Assembly: GCA_017450605.1 (NCBI GenBank)
Contig: JAFSTG010000063.1
Span: forward strand, 1 to 38,362
Source: Paludibacteraceae bacterium
GTDB lineage: Bacteria; Bacteroidota; Bacteroidia; Bacteroidales; Paludibacteraceae
Reading direction: 5' to 3'
DNA length: 38,362 bases
Below are positions 19,031 to 26,390 of the stretch, piece by piece. A program made the position numbers and the translations under genes. The first letter of the stretch is position 1. Each line of letters starts with the position of its first letter. The notes below the pieces were generated by a model. That model was given only the letters and a program-made list of their open reading frames with translations. It ran no database searches and was not told the DNA's origin.

Positions 19031-19061
19031 CAAAAGTAGTTATTTTTTCTTAAAAATGCAA
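19031..19061 (-). promoter_or_regulatory. Bacteroidota-type promoter for the giant adhesin gene
   Basis: In minus-strand sense, TTG (19061-19059), a 20-base spacer and TACTTTTG (19038-19031) match the TTG-N19/20-TAnnTTTG pattern of the phylum's primary sigma factor. Transcription would start near 19025, giving a leader of about 75 bases before the ATG at 18951. It lies back to back with the transporter promoter in the 268-base divergent gap, which otherwise holds only A/T-rich sequence. Confidence 0.75.
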
Positions 19062-19126
19062 CATTAAGTTTGATTTTTCTTTGGACAAATATAATTTTTT
19101 TTCTTTACTCCTCTACCGGATTATCA

Positions 19127-19158
19127 TTTTGACGATTCATTTTTTTTTCGTAACTTTG
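19127..19158 (+). promoter_or_regulatory. Bacteroidota-type promoter for the POT transporter
   Basis: TTTTG (19127-19131), a 19-base spacer and TAACTTTG (19151-19158) fit the phylum consensus. The start codon at 19220 lies about 60 bases downstream. Confidence 0.8.
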
Positions 19159-19219
19159 CGCTTGTTTTGTGCACTAAGGAGCATTAACACTTCGATTTTT
19201 TAATCAAAACCATACAAAT

Positions 19220-20761
19220 ATGTTTGAAAATCAACCCAAAGGACTATTTGCCCTGGCTCTTGCCAATACTGGCGAGCGCTTCGGCTACTACACTATGCTT
19301 GCCGTTTTTGCGCTGTTTTTACGTGCCAATTTCGGTCTTGAAGCAGGTGCTGCAGGAGCTATTTATTCAGCATTTCTTGCATTTGTCTATTTCCTCCCGC
19401 TCGTTGGAGGTATTCTCGCCGACAAGTTCGGATATGGCAAAATGGTAACAATCGGTATTATCATTATGTTCCTCGGATACCTGCTTTTGGCTATCCCGCT
19501 CGGAGGAATCGACAATGGAAACACCGCACTGCCCATGACCGCCATGATAATTGCGCTCGTGCTTATTTCGTTCGGTACAGGGCTGTTCAAAGGCAACCTG
19601 CAGGTTATGGTAGGTAATCTCTATGACGACCCCAAATACGCGTCAAAACGGGATGCTGCTTTCTCAATTTTCTACATGGCAATCAACATCGGAGCCATGT
19701 TTGCTCCTACCGCTGCCGTCAAAATAATGGAATGGGCGCAACATTCGCTCGGATATTCGGTAAACGATTCATACCATTTCGCGTTCATGGTAGCTTGCGC
19801 CTCTCTTATTCTGTCGATTGTTATTTATTACGCTTGCCGACCCTGGTTCAAGCATGTTGAAAACACTGCCAAGCAACAAGCTGCCGCCGGACAAACAGTA
19901 GAAGAACTTACTCCGGAGCAAACAAAAAAACGCATCATTGCTCTGAGCCTTGTGTTTGCCGTAGTTATTTTCTTCTGGATGGCATTCCACCAAAACGGAC
20001 TTACTCTCACCTATTTTGCTAACGAGTTTGTCAACCCCGTTTCTACAGGAATACAGTCTATGGCATTCGACATCGTTAATCTGTTGATGATAGTATTCAT
20101 TGTATATGCATTGTTTGCAATTTTCCAATCCAAGACCGCACAAGCACGCATTATTTCAGCGGCAGTGATAATTCTTTCTTGTGGTGTTCTTGTTTGGAAA
20201 TACACAAAGATAAGCCCCAACGGCGTTGATGTTTCGGCTCCTATCTTCCAACATTTCAATCCGTTCTACGTAGTAGCACTTACACCTGTGAGCATGGCAA
20301 TATTCAGCTCTTTAGCTCGCAAGGGCAAAGAACCGTCGGCGCCGCGTAAAATAGCATACGGCATGTTGGTGGCTGCTTTAGCCTACGTTGTAATGGCATT
20401 AGGCTGCATCGGACTTAATTCACCCGACGCTCAGAAACTTGCTATTGAATCAGGGAACCCTACTTATGCTAATGCCAATCTGCTTATAGGCACTTATCTG
20501 ATACTTACTTTCGGTGAGTTGCTTCTCAGTCCGATGGGTATCTCGTTTGTCAGCAAAGTGGCACCTCCTAAATACAAAGGAATGATGATGGGCGGATGGT
20601 TTGTTGCCACAGCACTTGGCAACTTCCTCGTTTCCGTTGGCGGATTCCTCTGGGGTGGACTGCCTCTGTGGGCAGTTTGGTCAGTATTCGTTGCATTGTG
20701 CCTGCTGTCCGCCGTGTTTATGTTTGTTATGATGAAGCGTCTTGAAGAATCAACAAAATAA
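19220..20761 (+). CDS. POT/PTR-family proton-dependent di/tripeptide transporter
   Basis: 513 residues with a dozen or more hydrophobic segments, close to the usual 14-helix POT length. The N-terminus carries the POT signature as NTGERFGYY, which corresponds to the ExxERFxYY proton-coupling motif of the family. Further family-like segments are GGILADKFGYG (loop 2-3) and FGTGLFKGN. The protein would import short peptides across the inner membrane with protons. It has its own promoter and begins a plus-strand run with the acidic hypothetical gene 6 bases downstream and rsmI after that. Assignment to the family is firm. Exact substrates (dipeptide, tripeptide or other) cannot be read from sequence alone. 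Confidence 0.93.
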   Translation: MFENQPKGLFALALANTGERFGYYTMLAVFALFLRANFGLEAGAAGAIYSAFLAFVYFLPLVGGILADKFGYGKMVTIGIIIMFLGYLLLAIPLGGIDNGNTALPMTAMIIALVLISFGTGLFKGNLQVMVGNLYDDPKYASKRDAAFSIFYMAINIGAMFAPTAAVKIMEWAQHSLGYSVNDSYHFAFMVACASLILSIVIYYACRPWFKHVENTAKQQAAAGQTVEELTPEQTKKRIIALSLVFAVVIFFWMAFHQNGLTLTYFANEFVNPVSTGIQSMAFDIVNLLMIVFIVYALFAIFQSKTAQARIISAAVIILSCGVLVWKYTKISPNGVDVSAPIFQHFNPFYVVALTPVSMAIFSSLARKGKEPSAPRKIAYGMLVAALAYVVMALGCIGLNSPDAQKLAIESGNPTYANANLLIGTYLILTFGELLLSPMGISFVSKVAPPKYKGMMMGGWFVATALGNFLVSVGGFLWGGLPLWAVWSVFVALCLLSAVFMFVMMKRLEESTK

Positions 20762-20767
20762 ACTACG

Positions 20768-21424
20768 ATGATACATAAAATCTTACAAAGCGAAATAGAT
20801 GCGCTCGAACAACAACTCGACCTTGCACAACGCAGGGTCGAGCAGTTGCGGGCACTGCTTGCTGAGTGCAGGCAAGAACTCGAGAACACCGATTTTGCAT
20901 CTTCTGAGCCTACAACACTTGTTTCCTGCAATGAACCAACAACAACCGATTCACACAACGAAGAAATAGTTCTCGACCCAATAGAGAATGAGGTTGACAA
21001 TGAGGTTGAGAATGAAGTTGACAATGAAGCTGAGAGTGAGGTTGATGCTGTAGAGGCAACTGAGACACCCTCTGAACCTGTTATTGTTGAGGCGCAGCAG
21101 CCTACAGTGCAACTGCCTACAAAAGAACAGCAACCTTGGTATGGAGGTACTGATAACGGCGAGAGTAACACAAAAACCGGTGTTACCCTTCCCCCTGTTA
21201 GCAATATTCGCGAAGCAATGTCGGTGGGCGACCGCTTCCTCTTCCAACGCGAATTATTTGCAACCGATGGCGAACTGATGAACAAAACCATCGAAGCACT
21301 TAATAATCTTACCTCATTCGAGCAAGCAATGGCATATATTGATAAGCGTTTCCGCTGGGATAAAGAGAGTCAGGCATACGAGATATTTGTCAATATTCTA
21401 AAACGACGCTTTCCAAACAACTGA
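20768..21424 (+). CDS. Uncharacterised coiled-coil/acidic protein with a conserved C-terminal domain
   Basis: 218 residues, no signal peptide and no membrane segment. Residues 1-42 are heptad-like and probably form a coiled coil (LQSEIDALEQQLDLAQ). Residues about 43-140 are a low-complexity acidic linker with a tetrapeptide repeat of the form [E/D]-N-E-V at 73-92. The C-terminal 75 residues (from NIREAMSVGDRFLFQRELF to KRRFPNN) are compact and look like a conserved Bacteroidales domain of unknown function. The gene starts 6 bases after the transporter stop and ends 11 bases before rsmI, so co-transcription is likely. I cannot assign a function. A scaffold or tether linking an N-terminal oligomer to the C-terminal domain is only a guess. 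Confidence 0.85.
   Translation: MIHKILQSEIDALEQQLDLAQRRVEQLRALLAECRQELENTDFASSEPTTLVSCNEPTTTDSHNEEIVLDPIENEVDNEVENEVDNEAESEVDAVEATETPSEPVIVEAQQPTVQLPTKEQQPWYGGTDNGESNTKTGVTLPPVSNIREAMSVGDRFLFQRELFATDGELMNKTIEALNNLTSFEQAMAYIDKRFRWDKESQAYEIFVNILKRRFPNN
20984..21043 (+). repeat. Five in-frame 12-bp tandem repeats
   Basis: Units GAGAATGAGGTT, GACAATGAGGTT, GAGAATGAAGTT, GACAATGAAGCT and GAGAGTGAGGTT encode ENEV, DNEV, ENEV, DNEA and ESEV. The first codon alternates GAG/GAC, so the deeper unit is 24 bp. The length is a multiple of three, so copy-number change would keep the frame and alter only the linker length. Confidence 0.9.
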
Positions 21425-21435
21425 GTCTAAAGAAT

Positions 21436-22101
21436 ATGCTTTATATTGTTCCCACACCGATAGGCAACTTAGAAGATATCACACTTCGTGCACTTCGTGT
21501 CCTCAAAGAGGTTGACCTCATCCTCGCCGAGGATACGCGCACGAGTAGTGTTCTACTTAAACATTACGACATCCACACCCCTCTTCGCTCGCACCATAAG
21601 TTCAATGAACACGATACCACAGCATCTATAGTGAGCGAACTTAAAGCCGGACGCCAAATAGCACTTATCAGTGATGCCGGAACCCCGGCAATTTCCGACC
21701 CCGGCTTCTTTCTCGTCAGAGAAGCGGTGCAAGCCGACATCGAGGTTCAGTGCCTACCCGGAGCAACGGCCTTTGTCCCCGCACTTGTCGATTCTGCACT
21801 GCCTAACGACCGCTTTTTCTTCGAAGGCTTTCTGCCTCAGAAAAAAGGACGGCAAACACGCCTGCAACAAATAGCACAACTCGAACATACTGTGGTTATT
21901 TACGAATCACCATTCCGACTGCTCAAAACTCTTGAACAACTCGCCGAAGTTTGCGGCAGCCAAAGGCAGGCAACAGTAAGCAGAGAAATAAGCAAATTGC
22001 ACGAAGACACACAACGCGGAACATTAGAAATGCTCGTACGGCACTATAGAGAAAATCCGCCTAAAGGGGAGATTGTTATTTGCCTTGATGCAAAAAAGTG
22101 A
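21436..22101 (+). CDS. rsmI: 16S rRNA (cytidine-1402-2'-O)-methyltransferase
   Basis: 221 residues of the tetrapyrrole-methylase (SAM-dependent) fold. N-terminal PTPIGNLEDIT (5-15), AEDTRTSSVLL, LISDAGTPAISDPG and LPGATAFVPAL are the hallmark RsmI motifs. The enzyme 2'-O-methylates C1402 in the decoding centre of 16S rRNA in the cytoplasm, together with the N4-methylase RsmH. It is shorter than the E. coli enzyme because the C-terminal extension is missing, which I believe is usual in this phylum. It follows the acidic hypothetical gene by 11 bases. No terminator is evident after it. Confidence 0.93.
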   Translation: MLYIVPTPIGNLEDITLRALRVLKEVDLILAEDTRTSSVLLKHYDIHTPLRSHHKFNEHDTTASIVSELKAGRQIALISDAGTPAISDPGFFLVREAVQADIEVQCLPGATAFVPALVDSALPNDRFFFEGFLPQKKGRQTRLQQIAQLEHTVVIYESPFRLLKTLEQLAEVCGSQRQATVSREISKLHEDTQRGTLEMLVRHYRENPPKGEIVICLDAKK

Positions 22102-22227
22102 AAAGCGTCTAAGTACAAGAAAAACAATTCAAAAGGTTCCATTTTTATTGATATTATTGCCAATTTTTTTGCAACTTTAAAATTCAACCTAATTATCTAT
22201 ATGACATCGAGTTAGCAAGACCTCACT

Positions 22228-22267
22228 CCTGTCATCTTCCTGTCATGTACCTGTCATCTACCTGTTA
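22228..22267. repeat. 11-bp tandem repeat between rsmI and the HAD gene
   Basis: CCTGTCATCTT (22228-22238), CCTGTCATGTA (22239-22249) and CCTGTCATCTA (22250-22260) are three consecutive copies, then a partial CCTGTTA. Each unit is the heptamer CTGTCAT plus four bases. The rest of the 22102-22360 gap is A/T-rich, with no gene or terminator that I can recognise. Confidence 0.8.
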
Positions 22268-22360
22268 AGAACAAGTAATCCATTATATTATAGGCACTTA
22301 GAATTCACACTCAATCTAAAATATAAATGCTTGCCTAATAACAATTTATGGCTGAGTGAT

Positions 22361-22368
22361 TATCTTTG
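22361..22368 (+). promoter_or_regulatory. Candidate -7 element for the HAD gene
   Basis: TATCTTTG matches TAnnTTTG and lies 32 bases before the ATG at 22401. A TTG at 22331 is too far away (27-base spacer), so the -33 box is weak or absent. The element lies inside the frame extension that begins at 22356, which favours the downstream ATG as the real start. Confidence 0.5.
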
Positions 22369-22400
22369 TGCGAAAGCTTGGGCATTCTTATTTTCAACCA

Positions 22401-23117
22401 ATGAAGCAATACAAAACAATTTTCCTCGACTGGGACGACACCATCGGCGATTTCCGATATGCTGCCGACAAAGCACTCCGTGAAATGTACGTATTGCATC
22501 GGTTGAATCGTTTTTTCCCCGACTACGACTCCTACTACTCTGTATATCACGAGCACAACCTCTCACTTTGGGAGAAATACGAAAAACAGCAAATCAGCAA
22601 AACACTGCTGCATTTCGATAGGTTCTACTACCCCCTGTCAGTTGCCACGGCTGATATGCCGACCCGTGTCCGCCATGATATTCAGCAAATGGCAATAGCA
22701 ATGGGAAGCGATTTCCTGCATCTTACATCAGTTCATTTCCGACTTCTCGACGGAGCAGAGGATGCCATACGCTATTTAGCATCTAAATATCCGCTAACCA
22801 TAGTGAGCAACGGCTTTGTAGAAGTACAATACGAGAAAGTAAACCTTTCAGGCTTGCAATCATGTTTCAGCCACATTGTTCTGTCCGAAGAGGTGGGAGC
22901 ACAAAAGCCGAATCCTGAAATCTTCAGATATGCTCTTCTGCTCAACAAATGCCAGCCACAGGATGCACTTATGATAGGCGATAGTTACCCCTCAGACATA
23001 CAGGGAGCTATCAATGCCGGCATCGACCAACTCTGGCTCACCGACTGGCAACCTTCAGCACAAACACCATGCACTTATCAACGACTTCACCTCAAAGATG
23101 CTGTGGAAATGTTATAG
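22401..23117 (+). CDS. HAD-superfamily hydrolase, YjjG-like nucleotidase/phosphatase
   Basis: 238 residues from the ATG at 22401. An upstream in-frame ATG at 22356 would add 15 residues that do not belong to the fold and would overlap the promoter element. Motif I is FLDWDDT (nucleophile D10, acid/base D12), followed by an alpha-helical cap. Motif II is probably TIVSNG, the conserved lysine lies in GAQKPNP, and motif IV is MIGDSYPSDIQGA. This arrangement fits HAD subfamily IA, and YjjG-type pyrimidine nucleotidases are the closest group I recognise. It is probably a cytoplasmic phosphatase acting on nucleotides or sugar phosphates. The substrate is uncertain. It stands alone, with a candidate promoter before it and a palindrome after it. 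Confidence 0.85.
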   Translation: MKQYKTIFLDWDDTIGDFRYAADKALREMYVLHRLNRFFPDYDSYYSVYHEHNLSLWEKYEKQQISKTLLHFDRFYYPLSVATADMPTRVRHDIQQMAIAMGSDFLHLTSVHFRLLDGAEDAIRYLASKYPLTIVSNGFVEVQYEKVNLSGLQSCFSHIVLSEEVGAQKPNPEIFRYALLLNKCQPQDALMIGDSYPSDIQGAINAGIDQLWLTDWQPSAQTPCTYQRLHLKDAVEML

Positions 23118-23199
23118 ATTTTAGCAGTTATTATACCCTTAGATTCCCTTTAAATACTCACATAACATAGATTTTGTAATATACGCATTTCATTTTGCC

Positions 23200-23235
23200 A
23201 CTCGGAAACTAAAAAAATAAAAAAAGTTTCCGAGT
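23200..23235. promoter_or_regulatory. Perfect 11-bp inverted repeat upstream of the tetR promoter
   Basis: ACTCGGAAACT (23200-23210) and AGTTTCCGAGT (23225-23235) are exact reverse complements separated by 14 A-rich bases. The right arm ends 3 bases before the promoter's TTG. Two readings are possible: an operator for the TetR protein (two half-sites about 25 bp apart), or an intrinsic terminator for the HAD gene, since a T-rich tract follows. Confidence 0.65.
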
Positions 23236-23238
23236 TTC

Positions 23239-23269
23239 TTGTTTATTTTTTATTTTGGCATTATCTTTG
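23239..23269 (+). promoter_or_regulatory. Promoter of the tetR-RND efflux operon
   Basis: TTG (23239-23241), a 20-base spacer and TATCTTTG (23262-23269) match the phylum consensus. Expected transcription start is near 23275, leaving a leader of about 85 bases before the regulator's ATG at 23361. Confidence 0.8.
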
Positions 23270-23279
23270 CAGCCGTTTT

Positions 23280-23298
23280 TGCGCAAATATTTTGTGCA
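23280..23298. promoter_or_regulatory. Imperfect palindrome at the operon transcription start, candidate TetR operator
   Basis: GCGCAAATATTTTGTGC (23281-23297) with flanking T and A forms arms GCGCAAA/TTTGTGC with one G-T mismatch around a TAT centre. It overlaps a perfect 10-bp palindrome TTTGCGCAAA (23278-23287). Its size and its position just after the predicted start are typical for autorepression by a TetR-type dimer. Confidence 0.45.
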
Positions 23299-23307
23299 TG
23301 TAAAACA

Positions 23308-23358
23308 ATGATTACCGCAATAACACGGCAAGAATATACTATCATGAGGTTATTCTAA
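23308..23358 (+). other. Possible 16-codon leader peptide before tetR
   Basis: ATG at 23308 opens a short frame encoding MITAITRQEYTIMRLF and stops with TAA at 23356-23358, two bases before the regulator's ATG. The spacing would allow translational coupling. Nothing beyond position supports expression, so this is tentative. Confidence 0.25.
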
Positions 23359-23360
23359 TC

Positions 23361-23972
23361 ATGGAAGAACAGAAACAACTTATTATCAACAAGGCTCTCG
23401 AGCAGTTCAAGCAATATGGCATAAAAAGCGTGTCGGTTGACGACATAAGCCGGCTGATGGGTATGTCGAAAAAGACTTTCTATCAGTATTTTCCCGGAAA
23501 GGACGAGCTTGTGGCTGCTGCATTGACGCAAATCAACGAGAATATTCGTATTGCCTCAGAGAACTACATGAAAGGTAAATCGGCTCTTAAGTGTGTATCA
23601 ATGCTGCTTGATATGCCCAAGAAAGTAGGCGATGTTTATAAAGAATCGTCGTTTGTACACGATCTAAGGAAATACTACCCTGCTCTTTATAAGGAACATA
23701 TACGCAACATACTTAGAAGTACGAAACATATCCTCATGCAGCACCTCAGTCAGGGAGTAGAAGAGGGAATATATCGCAAAGACCTTGATATTGAAACTTG
23801 TGCGGTTATGTATTCGCTCATTCAGCAGGCATTTATTCGCAATCAGGATGAAATACGTTCTGTCAGTGCCAAGCGACTGCTGCAATTCACTATGGAATCG
23901 TTCATCCGCTCAATAGTATCGGAGGAAGGTAAAAAGCAATTTCAAGTAGAACAAAAACAATTCGAATTATAA
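23361..23972 (+). CDS. TetR/AcrR-family transcriptional regulator of the efflux operon
   Basis: 203 residues. The N-terminal 50 residues are a TetR helix-turn-helix domain (ALEQFKQYGIKSVSVDDIS, then GMSKKTFYQYFPGKDEL). The remainder is an all-helical ligand-binding and dimerisation region without recognisable ligand signature. It is the first gene of an operon with a 10-base gap to the TolC-like gene, so it probably represses itself and the efflux genes and releases DNA when it binds a toxic compound. Candidate operators lie at 23200-23235 and 23280-23298. Family assignment is firm; the inducer is unknown. Confidence 0.92.
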   Translation: MEEQKQLIINKALEQFKQYGIKSVSVDDISRLMGMSKKTFYQYFPGKDELVAAALTQINENIRIASENYMKGKSALKCVSMLLDMPKKVGDVYKESSFVHDLRKYYPALYKEHIRNILRSTKHILMQHLSQGVEEGIYRKDLDIETCAVMYSLIQQAFIRNQDEIRSVSAKRLLQFTMESFIRSIVSEEGKKQFQVEQKQFEL

Positions 23973-23982
23973 GGTTTAAAGT

Positions 23983-25320
23983 ATGAAAAAGATTCTTATC
24001 ATCTCTCTCTTCTGCTTTTCAACTCTTTATCTTTCAGCAGAAGACCACGTAATGTCGGCAACTCACCATGAAGAGCCTCAGAAGGCTCCTGCATCGCTCA
24101 GTTTGTCGCTCAAAGAAGCACAAGACTATGCCCTGCGTGAAAATCGCACACTCAAAAACGCCTCACTCGCTGTGCAAGAAGCATACGCTCAACGTTGGCA
24201 AACAATAGCAGCAATGTTACCCTCTGTTGACGGAAGTTATAGTTATAGTAACTACTGCGGATATAGCGCAACATTGTCGATGGCAGGAAACAATGTTGAA
24301 ATAAAAATGCCTAACGTCGGAGCCTTAGGACTTACCGCTTCGATAGGCATAACAGGTCAGGGCATTGTAGGAGCATTGCTCAACAACATTGCAATTGACA
24401 TGAAGAAGCTGGCACTCGAGCAGACTGAAACAGCACTGCGCTCGAGTATAACAACTTCATACGTATCGCTTCTTATCATGAACGATATTCACCAACTGCT
24501 TGATAGTTCGCTCAGTAATATCGAAGCACTTGCCCGGATGACTCAGAAAACCGTTGATGCCGGTGCTGCCGAACAGACAACCGCCGACCAAATAAAAGTA
24601 CGCGTAAATACGCTGAAAAACAACATCAACACCACCAAGCGGAATATCGAATTGGCAAACAATACACTGCGAGCATTATTAGCTGTACCTGCCGAAACTG
24701 AACTTATTCTGACACAGAAGGTTGGCGACTTGCTCTCAGCTGAAACTGTACTTAATTTACTTAGCGAAGATTTCGACATCAATCGTAATCTCAATTACCA
24801 AATGCTCAAGAAAAGCACCGAGTTGGCTGAAAAGAACGTGCACATGGCAGCATGGGCGTATGGTCCGACAATCAGTTTGGCTTATAACTATAGCAACCAA
24901 CAATACTATGGCGAAGGCGGAATGCGTATGACACCGCCTAACTTAGTGCAAGTAAGCGTGCGTATGCCTCTGTGGTCGAGCGGAAAACGTGCAGCAGGAG
25001 TGGTCGAGAAAAAGATTGCCTACGAAGAGGCTAAAAACACTCTTGCCGAGACTACCGACCAACTCGGTATCCAGTATCAGCAACTGCGTTACAACCTAAG
25101 TAATGCCTACGAGACCTATCAAAACGAAAAAGATAACATAGAAGTTACAGAACGCGTTTTCCATTCTACTACCAACAAGTTCCAATGGGGAGCTGCAAGT
25201 AACCTCGAACTCACCAACGCATCTAACGACCTTATCACCGCTCAATCAACCTACGTAGAAGCGGTGTTGACATTAGTGAACGCACAAGTTGAATTAGAAG
25301 AATTTTTGAATAATAAATAA
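23983..25320 (+). CDS. TolC-family outer-membrane efflux channel
   Basis: 445 residues with a signal peptide (MKKILIISLFCFSTLYLSA). Two related halves of long amphipathic helices (LSLKEAQDYALRENRTLKN in the first, NLVQVSVRMPLWSSGKR leading into the second) correspond to the outer-membrane efflux protein repeat. As a trimer it would form the barrel and periplasmic tunnel of the tripartite pump. It follows tetR by 10 bases and precedes the adaptor by 13. Length and gene order both fit the family. Confidence 0.9.
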   Translation: MKKILIISLFCFSTLYLSAEDHVMSATHHEEPQKAPASLSLSLKEAQDYALRENRTLKNASLAVQEAYAQRWQTIAAMLPSVDGSYSYSNYCGYSATLSMAGNNVEIKMPNVGALGLTASIGITGQGIVGALLNNIAIDMKKLALEQTETALRSSITTSYVSLLIMNDIHQLLDSSLSNIEALARMTQKTVDAGAAEQTTADQIKVRVNTLKNNINTTKRNIELANNTLRALLAVPAETELILTQKVGDLLSAETVLNLLSEDFDINRNLNYQMLKKSTELAEKNVHMAAWAYGPTISLAYNYSNQQYYGEGGMRMTPPNLVQVSVRMPLWSSGKRAAGVVEKKIAYEEAKNTLAETTDQLGIQYQQLRYNLSNAYETYQNEKDNIEVTERVFHSTTNKFQWGAASNLELTNASNDLITAQSTYVEAVLTLVNAQVELEEFLNNK

Positions 25321-25333
25321 ACAGATTTAAGAT

Positions 25334-26353
25334 ATGAAGAAGATTATGATTTTCGCGCTTGCCATTTTCACTATGGCAAGTTGCTCAAAAACAACTGACA
25401 AAGGCACTACTACCGCCACTGCTTCCGATGAGCGTGTGGAACAAGTGCGTACCATAGTGCTTCAACCACGCGAGATTCAACGCGAGATAAGCGTTTCCAC
25501 CAACCTGCAAGGCTATCTGACACAGAATGTAGCTCCATCGCTTACAGGAAAAATAGAACATATCTATTGCGAAGTAGGCGACCGCAAACACTCAGGAGAT
25601 ATGCTCGTACGTATGGATCAAACCCAGTATAAAACAACAAAACTTACCATGGGTAATCTCGAAATAGAGAAAAACCGTATTGAGCAGCTACTCCGTAGCG
25701 GTTCTGCTACACAGCAACAATACGACCAGATAACTGTGCAATATAACCAAACAAAAGAGCAACTCGAGTTTCTCGAACAAAACACCTACGTCAAAGCACC
25801 TTTTGCAGGAGTTATCTCGGCAAAGACATACGAAGACGGCGAGTTGTATTCAGGTCAACCTATTGTTGTTCTTACACAAATCGACAAACTTAAAGCACTT
25901 GTTGCCGTGCCTGAAACTTATTTCCCGCTTGTTAAGAAAGGGATGTCGCTCACTCTCACCTCTTCTATCTATCCCGATAAGGTGTTCCCCGCAACAGTCG
26001 AAGTAGTATATCCCACAATCGATGCATCGAGTCATACCTTCCAATGTAAGATAGTGATTCCAAACAGCAAGGAATTGCTTCGCCCCGGCATGTATGTTAC
26101 CACTACCCTCGGACTTGGCAAAGACAACGTGATAGCAGTACCTTACCAATCGGTTGAGAAACTTGTAGGTGCCAACGACCGCTACGTATTCATCGTAGAA
26201 GACGGACGCGCCAAACGAGTAGCAGTAACACTGGGCCAACGCTTCGACCAAGATGTAGAAATAATCGCACCTGAGATAAAGGCTGGAGTACACTACGTAA
26301 GCGTAGGTCAACACAAATTGGTTGACGGCGTGAAAGTGAATGTTGTCGAATAA
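25334..26353 (+). CDS. RND efflux periplasmic adaptor (membrane-fusion lipoprotein)
   Basis: 339 residues. The N-terminus is a lipoprotein-type signal with the lipidated cysteine probably at C17 (FTMAS then C). A lipoyl-like half (TGKIEHIYCEVGDRKHSGDML) and a short alpha-hairpin (LRSGSATQQQYDQITVQYNQ) are followed by the second lipoyl half (YVKAPFAGVISAKTYEDGE) and a beta-barrel with membrane-proximal domain. It links the inner-membrane permease to the TolC-like channel. Third gene of the operon. The hairpin is short compared with AcrA. Confidence 0.92.
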   Translation: MKKIMIFALAIFTMASCSKTTDKGTTTATASDERVEQVRTIVLQPREIQREISVSTNLQGYLTQNVAPSLTGKIEHIYCEVGDRKHSGDMLVRMDQTQYKTTKLTMGNLEIEKNRIEQLLRSGSATQQQYDQITVQYNQTKEQLEFLEQNTYVKAPFAGVISAKTYEDGELYSGQPIVVLTQIDKLKALVAVPETYFPLVKKGMSLTLTSSIYPDKVFPATVEVVYPTIDASSHTFQCKIVIPNSKELLRPGMYVTTTLGLGKDNVIAVPYQSVEKLVGANDRYVFIVEDGRAKRVAVTLGQRFDQDVEIIAPEIKAGVHYVSVGQHKLVDGVKVNVVE

Positions 26354-26388
26354 TCTCTAATCATCAAACTCTAAACACTAAACTTCAC
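26354..26388 (+). repeat. 7-bp-period degenerate repeat (ACTCTAA family) before the RND permease
   Basis: The 37-base gap between adaptor stop and permease ATG reads as five consecutive heptamers: TCTCTAA, TCATCAA, ACTCTAA, ACACTAA, ACTTCAC, then TC and ATG. The same family recurs upstream of 5S rRNA (38305-38339, minus strand), in the same orientation relative to transcription. Confidence 0.75.
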
Positions 26389-26390
26389 TC

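Noticed and set aside
20494-21291. Minus-strand open frame of 265 codons, serine-rich
   Set aside because: Mirror image of the transporter end and the acidic repeat gene; low complexity comes from the repeats on the other strand.
22102-22360. Possible small gene or terminator after rsmI
   Set aside because: No open frame with plausible composition and no stable hairpin with a T-tract; only the 11-bp repeat stands out.
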